From Rhodoblastus acidophilus (lineage in GTDB: Bacteria; Pseudomonadota; Alphaproteobacteria; Rhizobiales; Beijerinckiaceae), in contig NZ_WNKS01000004.1 in the NCBI RefSeq assembly GCF_009720655.1, forward strand, positions 62,001 through 126,000: 64,000 nucleotides of DNA, written 5' to 3'. The translations under genes were made by a program, and so were the position numbers. Shown one piece after another: positions 43,093-52,552 of this stretch. The notes beneath the pieces were generated by a model. The model searched no databases. It was not told the origin of the DNA and saw nothing but the letters and a program-made list of their open reading frames with translations. Numbering within the stretch: position 1 is the first letter of the stretch; every line of letters starts with the position of its first letter.

Positions 43093-43364
43093 TTCTCGGT
43101 CTTTTCCTTAAGAATATGCGCGCTGATTGCGTCGACAAGCCCCTTAAGATCCTTTGCGTCCTGAAAAGAACCATCCATCGGAATATAGACGTCGAACCGT
43201 TCCTCGATCGCGGTAAGGATCATCACGATATCAATTGACTTCAACCCCAGACTTTCAATTGTCGCATCATCCTGAAGTTTCTCGCGGGAGATCATGCCCT
43301 CGGTCGCAATCACGTCGAGGATATCATTGACCATTGTTTGCTGGTCATTCGGGTTCGAAGTCAC
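43089..43364 (-). CDS. Acyl carrier protein (accessory, NodF/AcpXL-like)
   Basis: 91 residues, four-helix ACP. The phosphopantetheine serine is in ESLGLKSIDIVMIL; the usual DSL is KSI. AIEERFDVYIPMDGSFQDAKDLKGLVDAI is the rest of the fold. It is less acidic at the prosthetic site than housekeeping AcpP. Coupled to the ketosynthase by ATGA overlap. About 195 bp separates it from parB, room for its own promoter. Confidence 0.88.
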   Translation of the reverse strand: MTSNPNDQQTMVNDILDVIATEGMISREKLQDDATIESLGLKSIDIVMILTAIEERFDVYIPMDGSFQDAKDLKGLVDAISAHILKEKTEK

Positions 43365-43559
43365 AAGCTCACCTCTGATTGCATCGTCGATCTATTCTGG
43401 TCAGGCCGACCGGCGCCTCTAAGGCCGGCAAAGCCTGCATTCGAACGCAATAGTTATCATGTACCAACGCCCGCAGAGCATACCAAGGGAATTCTCGCCA
43501 CACGAATTCCGAAGAAGCCAGCGAATCTGAAAGGCGCGTCAGGTGAGAGCTCACGCATC

Positions 43560-44420
43560 TTAGTTGAGTAACTTCCGAGTGATCAGATCGAACTGGTCTG
43601 TCGTCGCGAACTTGATGCTGATCACACCCGCCTCCCCGCGCGCGCTCACACTGACCGTCACCCCCAGGACATCTCCCAAATCGGCTTCGATCTTCTTTAT
43701 GTTCGCGTCTTTCTCTACCGCCCGCGCCGGAGTTGATTGCGCCCCGTCCTTCGAAGCAACCATGCGCTCAACATCGCGTACGCTTAACCCGTCGTCAACA
43801 ATTCGTCGCGCAAGCGCGGCAGGATCATCTAGCGAGAGAAGTGCGCGCGCGTGGCCCGCCGAAATTCGGCCATCGACGACAAACGCTTGTGTCGACTCCG
43901 GCAACTTCAACAGCCGAAGAGTGTTCGTGACGTGACTGCGGCTCTTGCCAAGTATTTTAGCGAGGTCGGCTTGGCTATAAGAAAACTCCTCCATCAGCCG
44001 ATTGTAACCCTTGGCCTCTTCGATTGCGTTTAGATCAGCGCGTTGCACATTCTCGATGATCGCAAGTTCGAGAGATAGCCGATCATCAGCTTCGATAAGT
44101 ACAATCGGAACTTCGTGCAACCCCGCGCGCTGCGCGGCGCGCCACCGTCGTTCACCCGCAATGATTTCATAGAGATTACTTACGCCGGTCAGTTCGCGAA
44201 CGACGATGGGCTGGATGATCCCACGCTCTCGAATTGACTCTGCAAGTTCATGCAAGCTTTCGTCGGAGAAATGCTGACGAGGGTTTCGCGGATTAGGCCG
44301 CAAAAACTCGATCGGCGCGGTTCGCTGCGGAGAAGGTCCAGCAGGCGAATTTGCTGGGAGATTCTCCCCAATCAACGCAGCAAGACCTCTCCCAAGCCGC
44401 GGACGCGCATCATCGATCAT
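43560..44420 (-). CDS. parB: Chromosome-partitioning protein ParB
   Basis: 286 residues. N-terminal RPRLGRGLAALIGE (ParA-stimulating), then the CTP-binding ParB/Srx domain (FLRPNPRNPRQHF, GERRWRAAQRAGLHEVP, ENVQRADLNAIEEAKGY), the helix-turn-helix YSQADLAKILGKSRSHVTNTLRLL and a C-terminal dimer domain. ParB loads at parS, spreads as a CTP-gated clamp and anchors the origin region. parS-type sites at 45582, 49173 and 10100 fit. It follows parA by 27 bases. Confidence 0.96.
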   Translation of the reverse strand: MIDDARPRLGRGLAALIGENLPANSPAGPSPQRTAPIEFLRPNPRNPRQHFSDESLHELAESIRERGIIQPIVVRELTGVSNLYEIIAGERRWRAAQRAGLHEVPIVLIEADDRLSLELAIIENVQRADLNAIEEAKGYNRLMEEFSYSQADLAKILGKSRSHVTNTLRLLKLPESTQAFVVDGRISAGHARALLSLDDPAALARRIVDDGLSVRDVERMVASKDGAQSTPARAVEKDANIKKIEADLGDVLGVTVSVSARGEAGVISIKFATTDQFDLITRKLLN

Positions 44421-44447
44421 CTGGACACCCTGTGTATCAAATCGCCG

Positions 44448-45266
44448 TCACGCCGCTCGCAACTCGCGTTCCCGCTGAATCACCTCGGAAGCGAGCTTCA
44501 AATAAGCTTGGGAACCGTTGCACTTTAGATCATACAACAGGACAGGTTTCCCATAGGATGGCGCTTCAGAGACCCGGACGTTTCGCGGGATAACTGTTTC
44601 ATAAACCTTCTTGCCGAGAAATGAGCGTACGTCTGCGACGACCTGGCTCGCCAGATTGTTTCGGCCATCAAACATCGTCAAGACGACCCCGTGTATTGTC
44701 AAGGCCGGATTAAGACTACGCTTGACGTGCTCAACGGTTGAAAGCAGTTGGGAGAGACCCTCGAGAGCGAAGAACTCGCATTGCAAGGGAACCAAGACGC
44801 TGTCACTTGCGGCAAGCCCGTTGATCGTCAGTAGATTTAAAGATGGAGGGCAGTCGATAAGAACATACGTGAATTTCTCAGACAATGCCCCCCTGCTGTC
44901 TTTTGCAAACGAAGTCAGAGCGTTCCTCAACCTAAACGAACGATCCTTTTGATCTGCTATCAATAGCTCCAAACCCAAAAGATCCATCGTCGATGGAGAA
45001 ATGTACAAACGCGGCACTACGGTTGACTGGATGACGGCAGCCAGAGTCGCCTCTCCGCTTAGGACATCGTAGGTGGAGAGCTTCCGCCTCGCGGGGTCTA
45101 TTCCCAAGCCGGTTGAAGCGTTTCCTTGCGGGTCAAGATCGACGATCAAAACGGTCTCACCTATCGCCGCGAGGGCTGTGCCGAGGTTGATCGCCGTAGT
45201 CGTTTTTCCTACGCCGCCCTTCTGATTAGCAAGAACGAGAATTCGCATACGGTCTTGATTTTCCAT
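44448..45266 (-). CDS. parA: Chromosome-partitioning ATPase ParA (Soj)
   Basis: 272 residues. Deviant Walker A ANQKGGVGKTTTAINLG, Walker A' DLDPQGNASTGLG and Walker B YVLIDCPPSLNLLTIN. Non-specific DNA-binding ATPase that moves ParB-parS complexes. The ATG is one base before the end of rsmG, so the run rsmG-parA-parB is co-directional and tightly packed, as in Caulobacter. Confidence 0.96.
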   Translation of the reverse strand: MENQDRMRILVLANQKGGVGKTTTAINLGTALAAIGETVLIVDLDPQGNASTGLGIDPARRKLSTYDVLSGEATLAAVIQSTVVPRLYISPSTMDLLGLELLIADQKDRSFRLRNALTSFAKDSRGALSEKFTYVLIDCPPSLNLLTINGLAASDSVLVPLQCEFFALEGLSQLLSTVEHVKRSLNPALTIHGVVLTMFDGRNNLASQVVADVRSFLGKKVYETVIPRNVRVSEAPSYGKPVLLYDLKCNGSQAYLKLASEVIQRERELRAA

Positions 45267-45917
45267 TTATTGCTCCAACCGATGCGTCGACGGAATTTTC
45301 AGGTGATGCACGACGACGATCTTAGCGTCGCGCTCAGTCGCACTATTCACCAGTTCGTAGGAGAAAGTATCGTTAACGGGTGAGTCGGTCAATTCGCGCG
45401 CGAGCTCTTTCCCCTTCAAAAACAGCCCGCGTGCGCCCTTCTGAAGGACTGGCTCCGCATAACGAAGCAAATCTCCTATTGGGGCCAAAGCTCTCGCGGA
45501 AATAATGTCGAAGTTCAACGAGGTCGCCAACTCTGGCAGCGCGCGCTCAATCCGATCAACGTGGATGTAAGCTCGAGCATCTGTTTCACGTGAAACCTCA
45601 CCGAGAAAGGCTGCCTTCCGCCTATCGGATTCGACCAAATGCACCTCTTGGCTCGGCGACATTATGGCTATGACCATTCCTGGAAACCCAGCGCCGCTTC
45701 CAATATCAACCCATCTCCGCCAGTTGCCGGCTAGAGGAAGCAACTGAAGAGAGTCCTCGAAGTGGCGAGGCCAAATTTGAGATATCGTTGACCGCGCCAC
45801 CAAGTTCAGTCGTCTCTGCCATTTTGCCAGAAGAGATTCGTAGATCTTCAGCTTGGCAATTTGCTCCGCAGTCAATTCGATGGAAGCGAGTTCAGGTGCA
45901 CGATCCGCGTCTGCCAT
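45267..45917 (-). CDS. rsmG: 16S rRNA (guanine527-N7)-methyltransferase RsmG
   Basis: 216 residues, GidB family. WPRHFEDSLQLLPLAGNWRRWVDIGSGAGFPGMVIAI holds the SAM-binding motif; HLVESDRRKAAFLGEVSRETDA follows. It methylates G527 of 16S rRNA. A perfect parS core lies inside its coding sequence. ATG at 45917 overlaps the mnmG stop; a GTG three bases earlier is possible. Confidence 0.95.
   Translation of the reverse strand: MADADRAPELASIELTAEQIAKLKIYESLLAKWQRRLNLVARSTISQIWPRHFEDSLQLLPLAGNWRRWVDIGSGAGFPGMVIAIMSPSQEVHLVESDRRKAAFLGEVSRETDARAYIHVDRIERALPELATSLNFDIISARALAPIGDLLRYAEPVLQKGARGLFLKGKELARELTDSPVNDTFSYELVNSATERDAKIVVVHHLKIPSTHRLEQ
45582..45597. promoter_or_regulatory. parS: parS site within rsmG
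   Basis: TGTTTCACGTGAAACC matches 15 of 16 bases of TGTTTCACGTGAAACA. It encodes Val-Ser-Arg-Glu-Thr in RsmG, so a site kept under two constraints. It is 1.2 kb from the parB start. Confidence 0.85.
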
Positions 45918-47788
45918 CACGACGCGGCCTCAACTTCTCTGGACCGCTTTTTGCTCAGCGCCAGCAAAATAGTGAGCGCGGCAGGTGTCATGCCCTCAAT
46001 CCGGCTGGCTTGACCGAGATTCAGTGGACGCGTCGCTTTCAATTTCGCTCTAACTTCGTTTGAAAGGCCTCGAACCATGTCATAGTCCGTATCGGCGGAT
46101 AGGAGGACGTCCTCGTCCCGCCGCAGGTTCGCGACCATTGTCTCTTGTTTGCCGAGATAAACGGAGTATTTTGCGTCGACTTCGACTTTATCAATCGCGC
46201 TTTGCTCAAAACTTCCCAGCTCCGGCCAAATGGCGACTAAGTCTCCGAACCCGATTTGCGGATAAGATAAAATCGCGTAGGCTGTGCGCGTTTTACCGTC
46301 AAGATTAACCGGCAAACCGTGGCGGCGGGCATCGGTTGGCGTAAGCCTTCTCTCGCGCAAAACACTTGCGAGACGAGAAGTCTCGGCTTGTCGCTCGCGA
46401 AAAATCCTCTGCCTCTCGCGCGAAACGCATCCAACTTCAATACCTCGCTCCGTCAGTCGCTCGTCGGCGTTGTCGCATCTCAACGACAACCTGAACTCGG
46501 CGCGGGAGGTAAACATGCGATACGGCTCGGTTACGCCACGTGTAACCAAGTCGTCGATCATCACACCGATATAGGCATCGGATCGACCAAAGGTCACCTC
46601 CTTCGCCCCCCCGGCCCGGAGAGCCGCGTTAAGTCCAGCGACCAGACCCTGGGCCGCCGCCTCTTCGTATCCAGTAGTTCCATTGATTTGGCCTGCGAAA
46701 TACAAATTCGCGATCTTTTTTGTCTCCAAAGTCGGCCTAAGTTCCCTCGGGTCAACGTAATCGTATTCCACAGCGTAGCCCGGCCTCAATATCTTAACGC
46801 GTTCAAGTCCAGCGATAGTTCGAATGAATTGATCTTGGACGTCACGAGGCAGCGATGTGGAGATCCCATTCGGATATATGGTCTCGTCGTCGAGCCCCTC
46901 AGGCTCGAGAAATATTTGGTGCTTATCGCGGTCAGCAAACCTGACGACCTTGTCCTCGATCGAAGGACAGTAACGGGGGCCGCGACCCGAAATAAGCCCC
47001 GAATGGATTGGCGCTCTATCAATGTTTTCAAGAATGACGCGATGCGTGTCGTCATTGGTCGATGTGATCGCGCATGGCATCTGCCTATTCACGACCTTCG
47101 TGGAATATGCGGAAAACAACTCGGGCGTCTCGTCACCATGCTGGAGATCCAGAGTTGCCCAATCTATTGAACTCCTCAATAACCGTGCCGGGGTTCCGGT
47201 CTTAAGACGATCAATCTTAAAACCGACACTTGCCAATGTCTGGCTGAGATGAGTCGACGGTGCGTCACCGATGCGACCCGCGGGCCACACCTCATTTCCA
47301 ATAAAAATCTTACCGTTAAGAAAGGTCCCCGTTGCGATGACCACCGCCGCCGCGGCCAAGACGGACCCATCGAGCAATTCAATCTCAAGCCCCGACCGAG
47401 AACAAAGGGTCAGATTTGCAGCAATCCCTTCGAAAATGCAAAGATTTGGAGTGCCTTGCAGAAGATCAATGACCGCACGCTTATACAAACTACGATCCAC
47501 CTGCGCGCGTGGACCTCTAACTGCCGGGCCCTTGGACCTGTTGAGGAGCCGAAACTGGATCCCGCTCGCATCAGCAGCGCGAGGCATCAAACCGTCGAGA
47601 GCATCTAATTCTCGAACAAGCTGCCCCTTCCCCAAACCACCAATCGCCGGATTACAGGAGAGTTCGCCGATTGTCGCGATCTTCTGGGTCAACAGCAGCG
47701 TGGCCGCACCCACGCGAGCGGCAGCGGCAGCAGCCTCACAACCGGCGTGCCCCCCGCCAATCACAACGACGTCATACGCGCGCTTCAT
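45917..47788 (-). CDS. mnmG: tRNA uridine-5-carboxymethylaminomethyl enzyme MnmG (GidA)
   Basis: 623 residues, FAD protein forming cmnm5U34 in tRNA with MnmE. FAD site [84 protein letters not shown]. The ATG at 47788 begins [13 protein letters not shown] as in the family; the earlier codon at 47824 overlaps mnmE. Twenty bases separate it from mnmE. Confidence 0.97.
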   Translation of the reverse strand: MKRAYDVVVIGGGHAGCEAAAAAARVGAATLLLTQKIATIGELSCNPAIGGLGKGQLVRELDALDGLMPRAADASGIQFRLLNRSKGPAVRGPRAQVDRSLYKRAVIDLLQGTPNLCIFEGIAANLTLCSRSGLEIELLDGSVLAAAAVVIATGTFLNGKIFIGNEVWPAGRIGDAPSTHLSQTLASVGFKIDRLKTGTPARLLRSSIDWATLDLQHGDETPELFSAYSTKVVNRQMPCAITSTNDDTHRVILENIDRAPIHSGLISGRGPRYCPSIEDKVVRFADRDKHQIFLEPEGLDDETIYPNGISTSLPRDVQDQFIRTIAGLERVKILRPGYAVEYDYVDPRELRPTLETKKIANLYFAGQINGTTGYEEAAAQGLVAGLNAALRAGGAKEVTFGRSDAYIGVMIDDLVTRGVTEPYRMFTSRAEFRLSLRCDNADERLTERGIEVGCVSRERQRIFRERQAETSRLASVLRERRLTPTDARRHGLPVNLDGKTRTAYAILSYPQIGFGDLVAIWPELGSFEQSAIDKVEVDAKYSVYLGKQETMVANLRRDEDVLLSADTDYDMVRGLSNEVRAKLKATRPLNLGQASRIEGMTPAALTILLALSKKRSREVEAAS

Positions 47789-47808
47789 CAACGTAGTGCA
47801 CCTTTGCC

Positions 47809-49095
47809 CTATTTGCCGATGCAAAACCGTGAGAAAACTTGGTCAAGCACCTCCTCGGCCGCAACTCGTCCAATGATGAACTGCATCTCAAACACGGCCT
47901 CTTGCAACTTGGCTGCGACAACTTCGGGATATCTGATCCCTTCAGCAACTTGACGGAGCGCTTCTCTAGCACTCTCGAGCGCGATGCTCTGCCGCTCGTT
48001 GATTGCAATGACGTCGCCATGACCGGCGAGATTAGACGCCACAAACGCTGCCAATCTATCTAATAGCTCCCTGATATTGAGTCCAGTTCGCGCCGAGATA
48101 TGGAGAGCAGCGCAATCATCCGGAGAGCATGAGTCGATAGCGCCATCAAAGCTTTGCGTATCACATTTGGTGAAGACCCGCCAAATCGGGCGCCCCGCAA
48201 ATGCTTGAGGCGGCTGGAGTCGTTCGCGATGATCGCAGAGCCACAGGATTAAATCGGCCTCTTTGCCGCGCGCAAAAGCCTTGTCAATTCCAATCGATTC
48301 GATTTGGTCCGCCGTTTCACGCACCCCGGCGCTATCTACCAAATTGACAAAATACCCTTGGAGATCGAGATGCACTTCGAGAAGGTCGCGGGTTGTGCCG
48401 GGCAATTCAGAAATAATCGCGACGTCCCGCCTCGCTAACTCATTGAGCAGCGTCGACTTTCCCGCATTGGGAGGCCCAGATATCAGGATAGTGAACCCAT
48501 CCCTCAGGAGAGGCCCGCGGTTCTTGTGGCCCAACCACTCAGTGATGGAGTCGCAGACAGAGCGACAGACACCGACCACGTAATCGCCATCATACTCCCG
48601 CACCTCCTCTTCGTCCGAGAAGTCCAAGTCGCATTCAACATGGACTAGCGCGGCCATGAGTTTTTCGCGCCATTCGTCGACAACGACTCGAAGCTTTCCC
48701 GAGAGCCCGTCAATGCCGAGCAATCTTTGTTGCTCCGTCTCTGCTGATATAAGATCAGCAAGCGACTCGACTTCGAGCAGACTCAATTTTTCATTCATCA
48801 GCGCCCTGCGGCTGAATTCGCCAGGCGTAGCGATCCTTGTCGAAGGGAATTGCCGCAATACATTATACAGTTTTACCAAGACCGCCCGGGACCCATGAAT
48901 CGAAAACTCGATACAATCTTCCCCTGTAAAGCTTGCCGGGCCCGGAAACCAATAGACCAGCGCATGGTCAATGATCTGATGCGACCAAGGGTCTTGGATT
49001 TTCGCTAAAGTCGCTTTACGAGGCTCTGGTAGCGCGCCAATCATCGAACGCAATATGTTAGAGGCTCGGGATCCGGAGAGTCGAACCACGGCCAA
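47809..49095 (-). CDS. mnmE: tRNA modification GTPase MnmE (TrmE), start uncertain
   Basis: A GTPase of at least 428 residues. G1 [15 protein letters not shown]2/G3 [12 protein letters not shown] and DSAGVRET, N-terminal folate-binding half ([36 protein letters not shown]) and the C-terminal FSRFCIGK. The first conventional start in frame is TTG at 49095. However the upstream codons to 49149 read DTIFALATAPGRAA, the conserved MnmE N-terminus, and are preceded by GGAG. No ATG, GTG or TTG exists there, only ATC at 49149. Either a rare ATC start is used or the start codon is mutated. Confidence 0.92.
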   Translation of the reverse strand: MAVVRLSGSRASNILRSMIGALPEPRKATLAKIQDPWSHQIIDHALVYWFPGPASFTGEDCIEFSIHGSRAVLVKLYNVLRQFPSTRIATPGEFSRRALMNEKLSLLEVESLADLISAETEQQRLLGIDGLSGKLRVVVDEWREKLMAALVHVECDLDFSDEEEVREYDGDYVVGVCRSVCDSITEWLGHKNRGPLLRDGFTILISGPPNAGKSTLLNELARRDVAIISELPGTTRDLLEVHLDLQGYFVNLVDSAGVRETADQIESIGIDKAFARGKEADLILWLCDHRERLQPPQAFAGRPIWRVFTKCDTQSFDGAIDSCSPDDCAALHISARTGLNIRELLDRLAAFVASNLAGHGDVIAINERQSIALESAREALRQVAEGIRYPEVVAAKLQEAVFEMQFIIGRVAAEEVLDQVFSRFCIGK

Positions 49096-49168
49096 TGCAG
49101 CTCGCCCCGGCGCAGTTGCGAGCGCAAAGATGGTGTCAGGACTCTGGATCGCAGATACTCCACAGCAA

Positions 49169-49192
49169 GGGATGTTTCACGTGAAACATCCC
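49169..49192. promoter_or_regulatory. parS: Perfect parS site in a 24-bp palindrome
   Basis: TGTTTCACGTGAAACA (49173-49188) is the exact consensus, flanked by GGGA/TCCC that extend the perfect palindrome to 24 bp. It lies in the 115-bp gap between rho and mnmE, about 4.8 kb from parB. Confidence 0.93.
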
Positions 49193-49209
49193 GCTAGCTC
49201 TATCCTTCA

Positions 49210-50478
49210 TCAGGTGTTCATCGAATCAAAGAAGAACCCGTTCCCCTTCGGGGTTTCCCGAAGCTTGCCAAGCAGGAATTCCGCAGCGTCGACAGTTCCC
49301 ATCGGGTTTAGAATTCGCCGCAACACGTATGTCTTTTTAAGAAGGTCTGGTGACACCAACAACTCCTCCTTCCGCGTGCCCGAGCGTGTGATATCGATAG
49401 CGGGGAATACTCGCTTGTCGGCGACTTTCCGATCCAAAATGATCTCGGAATTTCCGGTTCCCTTGAACTCCTCGAAGATCACCTCATCCATCCTCGAGCC
49501 CGTCTCAATAAGTGCTGTCGCGATAATGGTAAGCGAACCGCCCTCTTCGATGTTCCGCGCCGCGCCGAAAAACCGCTTCGGACGCTGGAGCGCATTTGCG
49601 TCGACGCCGCCCGTAAGCACTTTGCCCGATGACGGCACGACAGTGTTATATGCACGGCCCAAGCGCGTGATAGAGTCCAGGAGAATAACGACGTCGCGCC
49701 CGTGCTCAACCAGCCTTTTAGCCTTCTCGATCACCATCTCAGCGACCTGGACATGCCGAACCGCAGGTTCGTCGAACGTCGAGGAAATCACTTCCCCCTT
49801 CACCGATCGCTGCATATCCGTGACCTCTTCCGGACGCTCATCAATCAGCAAGACGATCAAATAGCATTCTGGGTGATTGGTCGTGATCGATTGTGCGATG
49901 TTTTGAAGGATAACAGTCTTGCCCGTTCGCGGAGGAGCGACGATTAACGCTCTTTGGCCCTTGCCGATCGGTGAAACGATATCTATCACCCTCGCGGACA
50001 AATCCTTCTTGGTCGGATCGTCGATTTCTAACCGTAGCCGCTGGTTAGGATAAAGCGGCGTAAGGTTGTCGAAATGAACTTTATGACGAACCTTCTCTGG
50101 ATCCTCGAAATTGATTGAATTTACCTTTAAGAGCGCAAAATACCTCTCACCCTCCTTCGGGCTGCGAATGAGGCCTTCGACGGTGTCCCCAGTTCTAAGC
50201 CCGAAACGGCGAATCTGCGACGGAGAAATGTATATATCATCGGGCCCGGCCAAGTAATTGGCGTCCGACGAGCGCAGGAAACCGAAGCCATCAGGCAAGA
50301 CTTCGACGACGCCCTGACCCACAATCTCAACGTCCCGCGACGCCAATTGTTTTAAAATGGCAAACATCAACTCTTGCTTGCGCATGATCGAGGCGTTCTC
50401 AACCTCGTGTTCTTCTGCAAAGGTTAGCAATTCGGTTGGCGACTTCGCCTTGAGCGTTTGGAGCTTAATCTCGCGCAT
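49210..50478 (-). CDS. rho: Transcription termination factor Rho
   Basis: 422 residues. N-terminal [40 protein letters not shown]-binding cold-shock domain ([24 protein letters not shown]), Walker [17 protein letters not shown], Walker [19 protein letters not shown]-loop [30 protein letters not shown]. The ring ATPase that ends untranslated transcripts. In Caulobacter relatives hemE lies next to rho; here IS remnants begin about 150 bp upstream instead. Confidence 0.98.
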   Translation of the reverse strand: MREIKLQTLKAKSPTELLTFAEEHEVENASIMRKQELMFAILKQLASRDVEIVGQGVVEVLPDGFGFLRSSDANYLAGPDDIYISPSQIRRFGLRTGDTVEGLIRSPKEGERYFALLKVNSINFEDPEKVRHKVHFDNLTPLYPNQRLRLEIDDPTKKDLSARVIDIVSPIGKGQRALIVAPPRTGKTVILQNIAQSITTNHPECYLIVLLIDERPEEVTDMQRSVKGEVISSTFDEPAVRHVQVAEMVIEKAKRLVEHGRDVVILLDSITRLGRAYNTVVPSSGKVLTGGVDANALQRPKRFFGAARNIEEGGSLTIIATALIETGSRMDEVIFEEFKGTGNSEIILDRKVADKRVFPAIDITRSGTRKEELLVSPDLLKKTYVLRRILNPMGTVDAAEFLLGKLRETPKGNGFFFDSMNT

Positions 50479-50537
50479 GCGCTTTCTATCGTCTTCTATG
50501 GGATGAGTAGCCGTCGTAATACCATCAGTGACAGGGT

Positions 50538-50556
50538 CCGGTTGCTTACCAACCGG
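50538..50556. repeat. Short inverted repeat upstream of rho
   Basis: CCGGTTG (50538-50544) and CAACCGG (50550-50556) around CTTAC. It lies about 60 bases upstream of the rho start, in its untranslated leader or promoter zone; no function is claimed. Confidence 0.5.
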
Positions 50557-50674
50557 CCGCAGTGCGATATTTTGAGGAGGCGACGACTCTAAGGCGGGAA
50601 GCTGTCTTGTTAGCAGATTATTGCCAGATTAGCAACTCCACGGCAGGGCAACAGGGCAATCACTTGAAAAGGGG

Positions 50675-51270
50675 TTGGGTTTCGGCGCGAACTTTGCTTG
50701 CCCATCGCTTCTCGACCACTTTTCCGCACTTTCAGACCCGCGCCAAGCCTGGAAGGTGATTTATCCCTTGCCGGTAATCCTGCTTATCGTGTTGTGCGCA
50801 ACGATGGCCGGAGCCGAGGATTTTTGCGAGATCGAGCGCTGGGCCAAGCGAAAGCTGGATTTTTTGCGCCGTCTTCTGCCCTTCGAGAACGGCATTCCCT
50901 CGCACAATGCGCTCAACGATGTCATCAACGCCTTGCCGGCGACGCTGTTTGCCGAATGTTTCACAAGATGGGTCGAGAGCTTGCGCGAGCGCGAGCCCGA
51001 CATCGTGGCCATCCACGGCAAGACCTAGCGCCGCGCCCATGGCGAGAACGGCGCGCCGCCGCATCTCGTCTCGGCCTGGGCCTCACGCCAGCGCCTCGCG
51101 CTCGAGCAGGAAGCCGTCAAAAAGAAAAGCAACGAGATCGTCGCCATTCCGCTGCTGCTTGAACGACTTGAACTCTCCGGCGCGCTCGTCACCATCGACG
51201 CCATGGGCTGCCAACGCGAGATCGCCGAGAAAATCCGCGCCAAGGGCGCGGACTACCTGCTCACCTTGAA
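50675..51270 (+). pseudogene. ISAs1-family transposase remnant with nonsense codon
   Basis: LLDHFSALSDPRQAWKVIYPL and LCATMAGAEDFCEIERWAKRKLDFLRRLLPFENGIPSHNALNDV are the N-terminal DDE_Tnp_1-associated domain of ISAs1/H-repeat transposases. IHGKT is followed by TAG (51026-51028), then the same frame continues to [28 protein letters not shown], where similarity stops at an IS21 fragment. So it has one nonsense mutation and a truncation of about the last third. CAGGGCAATCACTTG near 50653 may be the left IS end. Confidence 0.75.
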
Positions 51271-51360
51271 GCGGAAGCTGTCCTTGCCGGTCTCGACGAG
51301 GTGGCAGTGGTGCGCGAGGCGATCGAGCAGCGCGATGGTCATCTTGGCGTAGCCGAAAAC
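51265..51360 (-). pseudogene. IS21-family IstB helper ATPase, C-terminal fragment
   Basis: Minus-strand [32 protein letters not shown] is the C-terminal end of IstB. It abuts the truncated ISAs1 transposase on one side and an IstA fragment on the other, so an internal deletion joined istA to the end of istB. Confidence 0.75.
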
Positions 51361-51394
51361 GCCGGCCTCAGCGGCACAAACGCGCGCCGGCCAC

Positions 51395-51620
51395 GGTATG
51401 CTGCTCGCGGCTCCGCTCAGCCTTCCAGTCGCGGGCGAAGGCGGCCACCCGATTGTAGGAACCGATGAAGCCGAGCGCCACCAGATCGCCATGCAATTGT
51501 TTGAGCGTGCGCTTCCGCCTTCCGCCTTCCGCCTTCCGCCTTCCGCCAGTCGGACAATTTGTCGGCGAAAGCGTCAAGTTTGCTCGCGCCCTCCGGAACC
51601 TTGAATTTCACGACGACGAC
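51395..51620 (-). pseudogene. IS21-family IstA transposase, internal fragment
   Basis: Minus-strand [11 protein letters not shown] and, in another frame, [38 protein letters not shown] are from IstA upstream of its catalytic core. The two parts are separated and put out of frame by a 7-bp tandem repeat. Catalytic DDE region missing. Confidence 0.7.
51513..51547. repeat. Five tandem copies of TTCCGCC inside the IstA remnant
   Basis: Exact 7-bp units at 51513, 51520, 51527, 51534 and 51541. Because 35 is not a multiple of three, copy-number change shifts the IstA frame. Probably slippage in a dead gene. Confidence 0.9.
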
Positions 51621-51643
51621 GTCGGAGCGCACGCAATAACTCC

Positions 51644-51912
51644 ATGTCGATCACTCCGGGCCCCCCGCTGAAACGGACAGGGCGGGCGCAAAACATGGCC
51701 AGTTCTCGATGGAAATTTCCTGCGTGGGCGGGTCAGGTCTCTGTGGAAATCAACAACGTTCCGCATCCCGCCAAGCAGATTGACGACCTGTTGCGGTGGA
51801 ATTGGAAGAGCCAGAACGAAGCCTCTACCGCCGCTTTGATCTGGAACGGTCAAATCCGAGACTGCCTGCGGCACAAGCCGGATGCGCACCGTCACGGCGC
51901 TGTTCCGAGCGT
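51644..51912 (+). pseudogene. Possible IS66-type transposase C-terminal scrap
   Basis: NNVPHPAKQIDDLLRWNWKS resembles the C-terminal RIDELLPWNW motif of IS66-family transposases. The rest of the frame has no recognisable feature, and a 102-codon antisense frame overlaps. Weak evidence; located in the pile of other IS remnants. Confidence 0.25.
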
Positions 51913-52434
51913 TCATCCGAATGCAGCCCTCAGGCGCGCCAGTTGCTCTTCGACTGGGCTTCCCTGGGGACTCGAAATAGAGGCTTTGGGATCAAGATAA
52001 AGAAGCTGATCGAGGTGGATAACCCGCGCCTGCAACCGAAGCGACTCGCCAACCAAGGCTTGCAAGTCGTGAGGGAGTCTTTCAAACATTTCCGGAGCGG
52101 TCGCCATGTCTTGTTGAGACAATTTAACCTTGCGCTTCTCGGATAGAGCTTGGTCGAATGTCAACTCACCTTCGTTGACCGCGCGCTGCAACAGAAGCCA
52201 CGACGCCAATTGCATCAATCGCGTGGTAAGCCTCATGCTCTCCGCTGCATAGGCTAGAGATTCATTGCGTCCGAGCTCGCGCGCCTGTTCACGCCCTGGT
52301 CCATCTAGATAAGCAGCTGCGTCCTCGACCAAGCTCATGCCTTCCCGGAACATGGACTTGAAAGCCTCCGAGGAGGCGAGACGGGCGACAAATGACACGG
52401 GTTCGCCGTTGTCCTGCTGGATAAACTGAGACAT
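51913..52434 (-). CDS. rcdA: DUF1465 / RcdA family protein (CtrA-degradation adaptor type)
   Basis: 173 residues, helical. VSFVARLASSEAFKSMFREGMSLVEDAAAYLDGPGR and SMRLTTRLMQLASWLLLQRAVNEGELT are signatures of DUF1465, the family of Caulobacter RcdA, which helps ClpXP degrade the cell-cycle regulator CtrA. The ATG at 52434 has GAGGTGG upstream; the longer frame to 52518 is not needed. Its usual neighbour, a DUF1192 gene, lies upstream, but a transposase scrap separates them. The 3' end is next to IS debris, yet the protein seems whole. Confidence 0.8.
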   Translation of the reverse strand: MSQFIQQDNGEPVSFVARLASSEAFKSMFREGMSLVEDAAAYLDGPGREQARELGRNESLAYAAESMRLTTRLMQLASWLLLQRAVNEGELTFDQALSEKRKVKLSQQDMATAPEMFERLPHDLQALVGESLRLQARVIHLDQLLYLDPKASISSPQGSPVEEQLARLRAAFG

Positions 52435-52552
52435 GCGCCACCTCGGAACGCGCGCAAACAACAATCGCCACCGACCATCGTTCGACCGCCCGTGAACTTG
52501 AACACAAGATAGCGTCATTTGGAGCGTTGCGCTTGTTTAATCTTATTTAACG

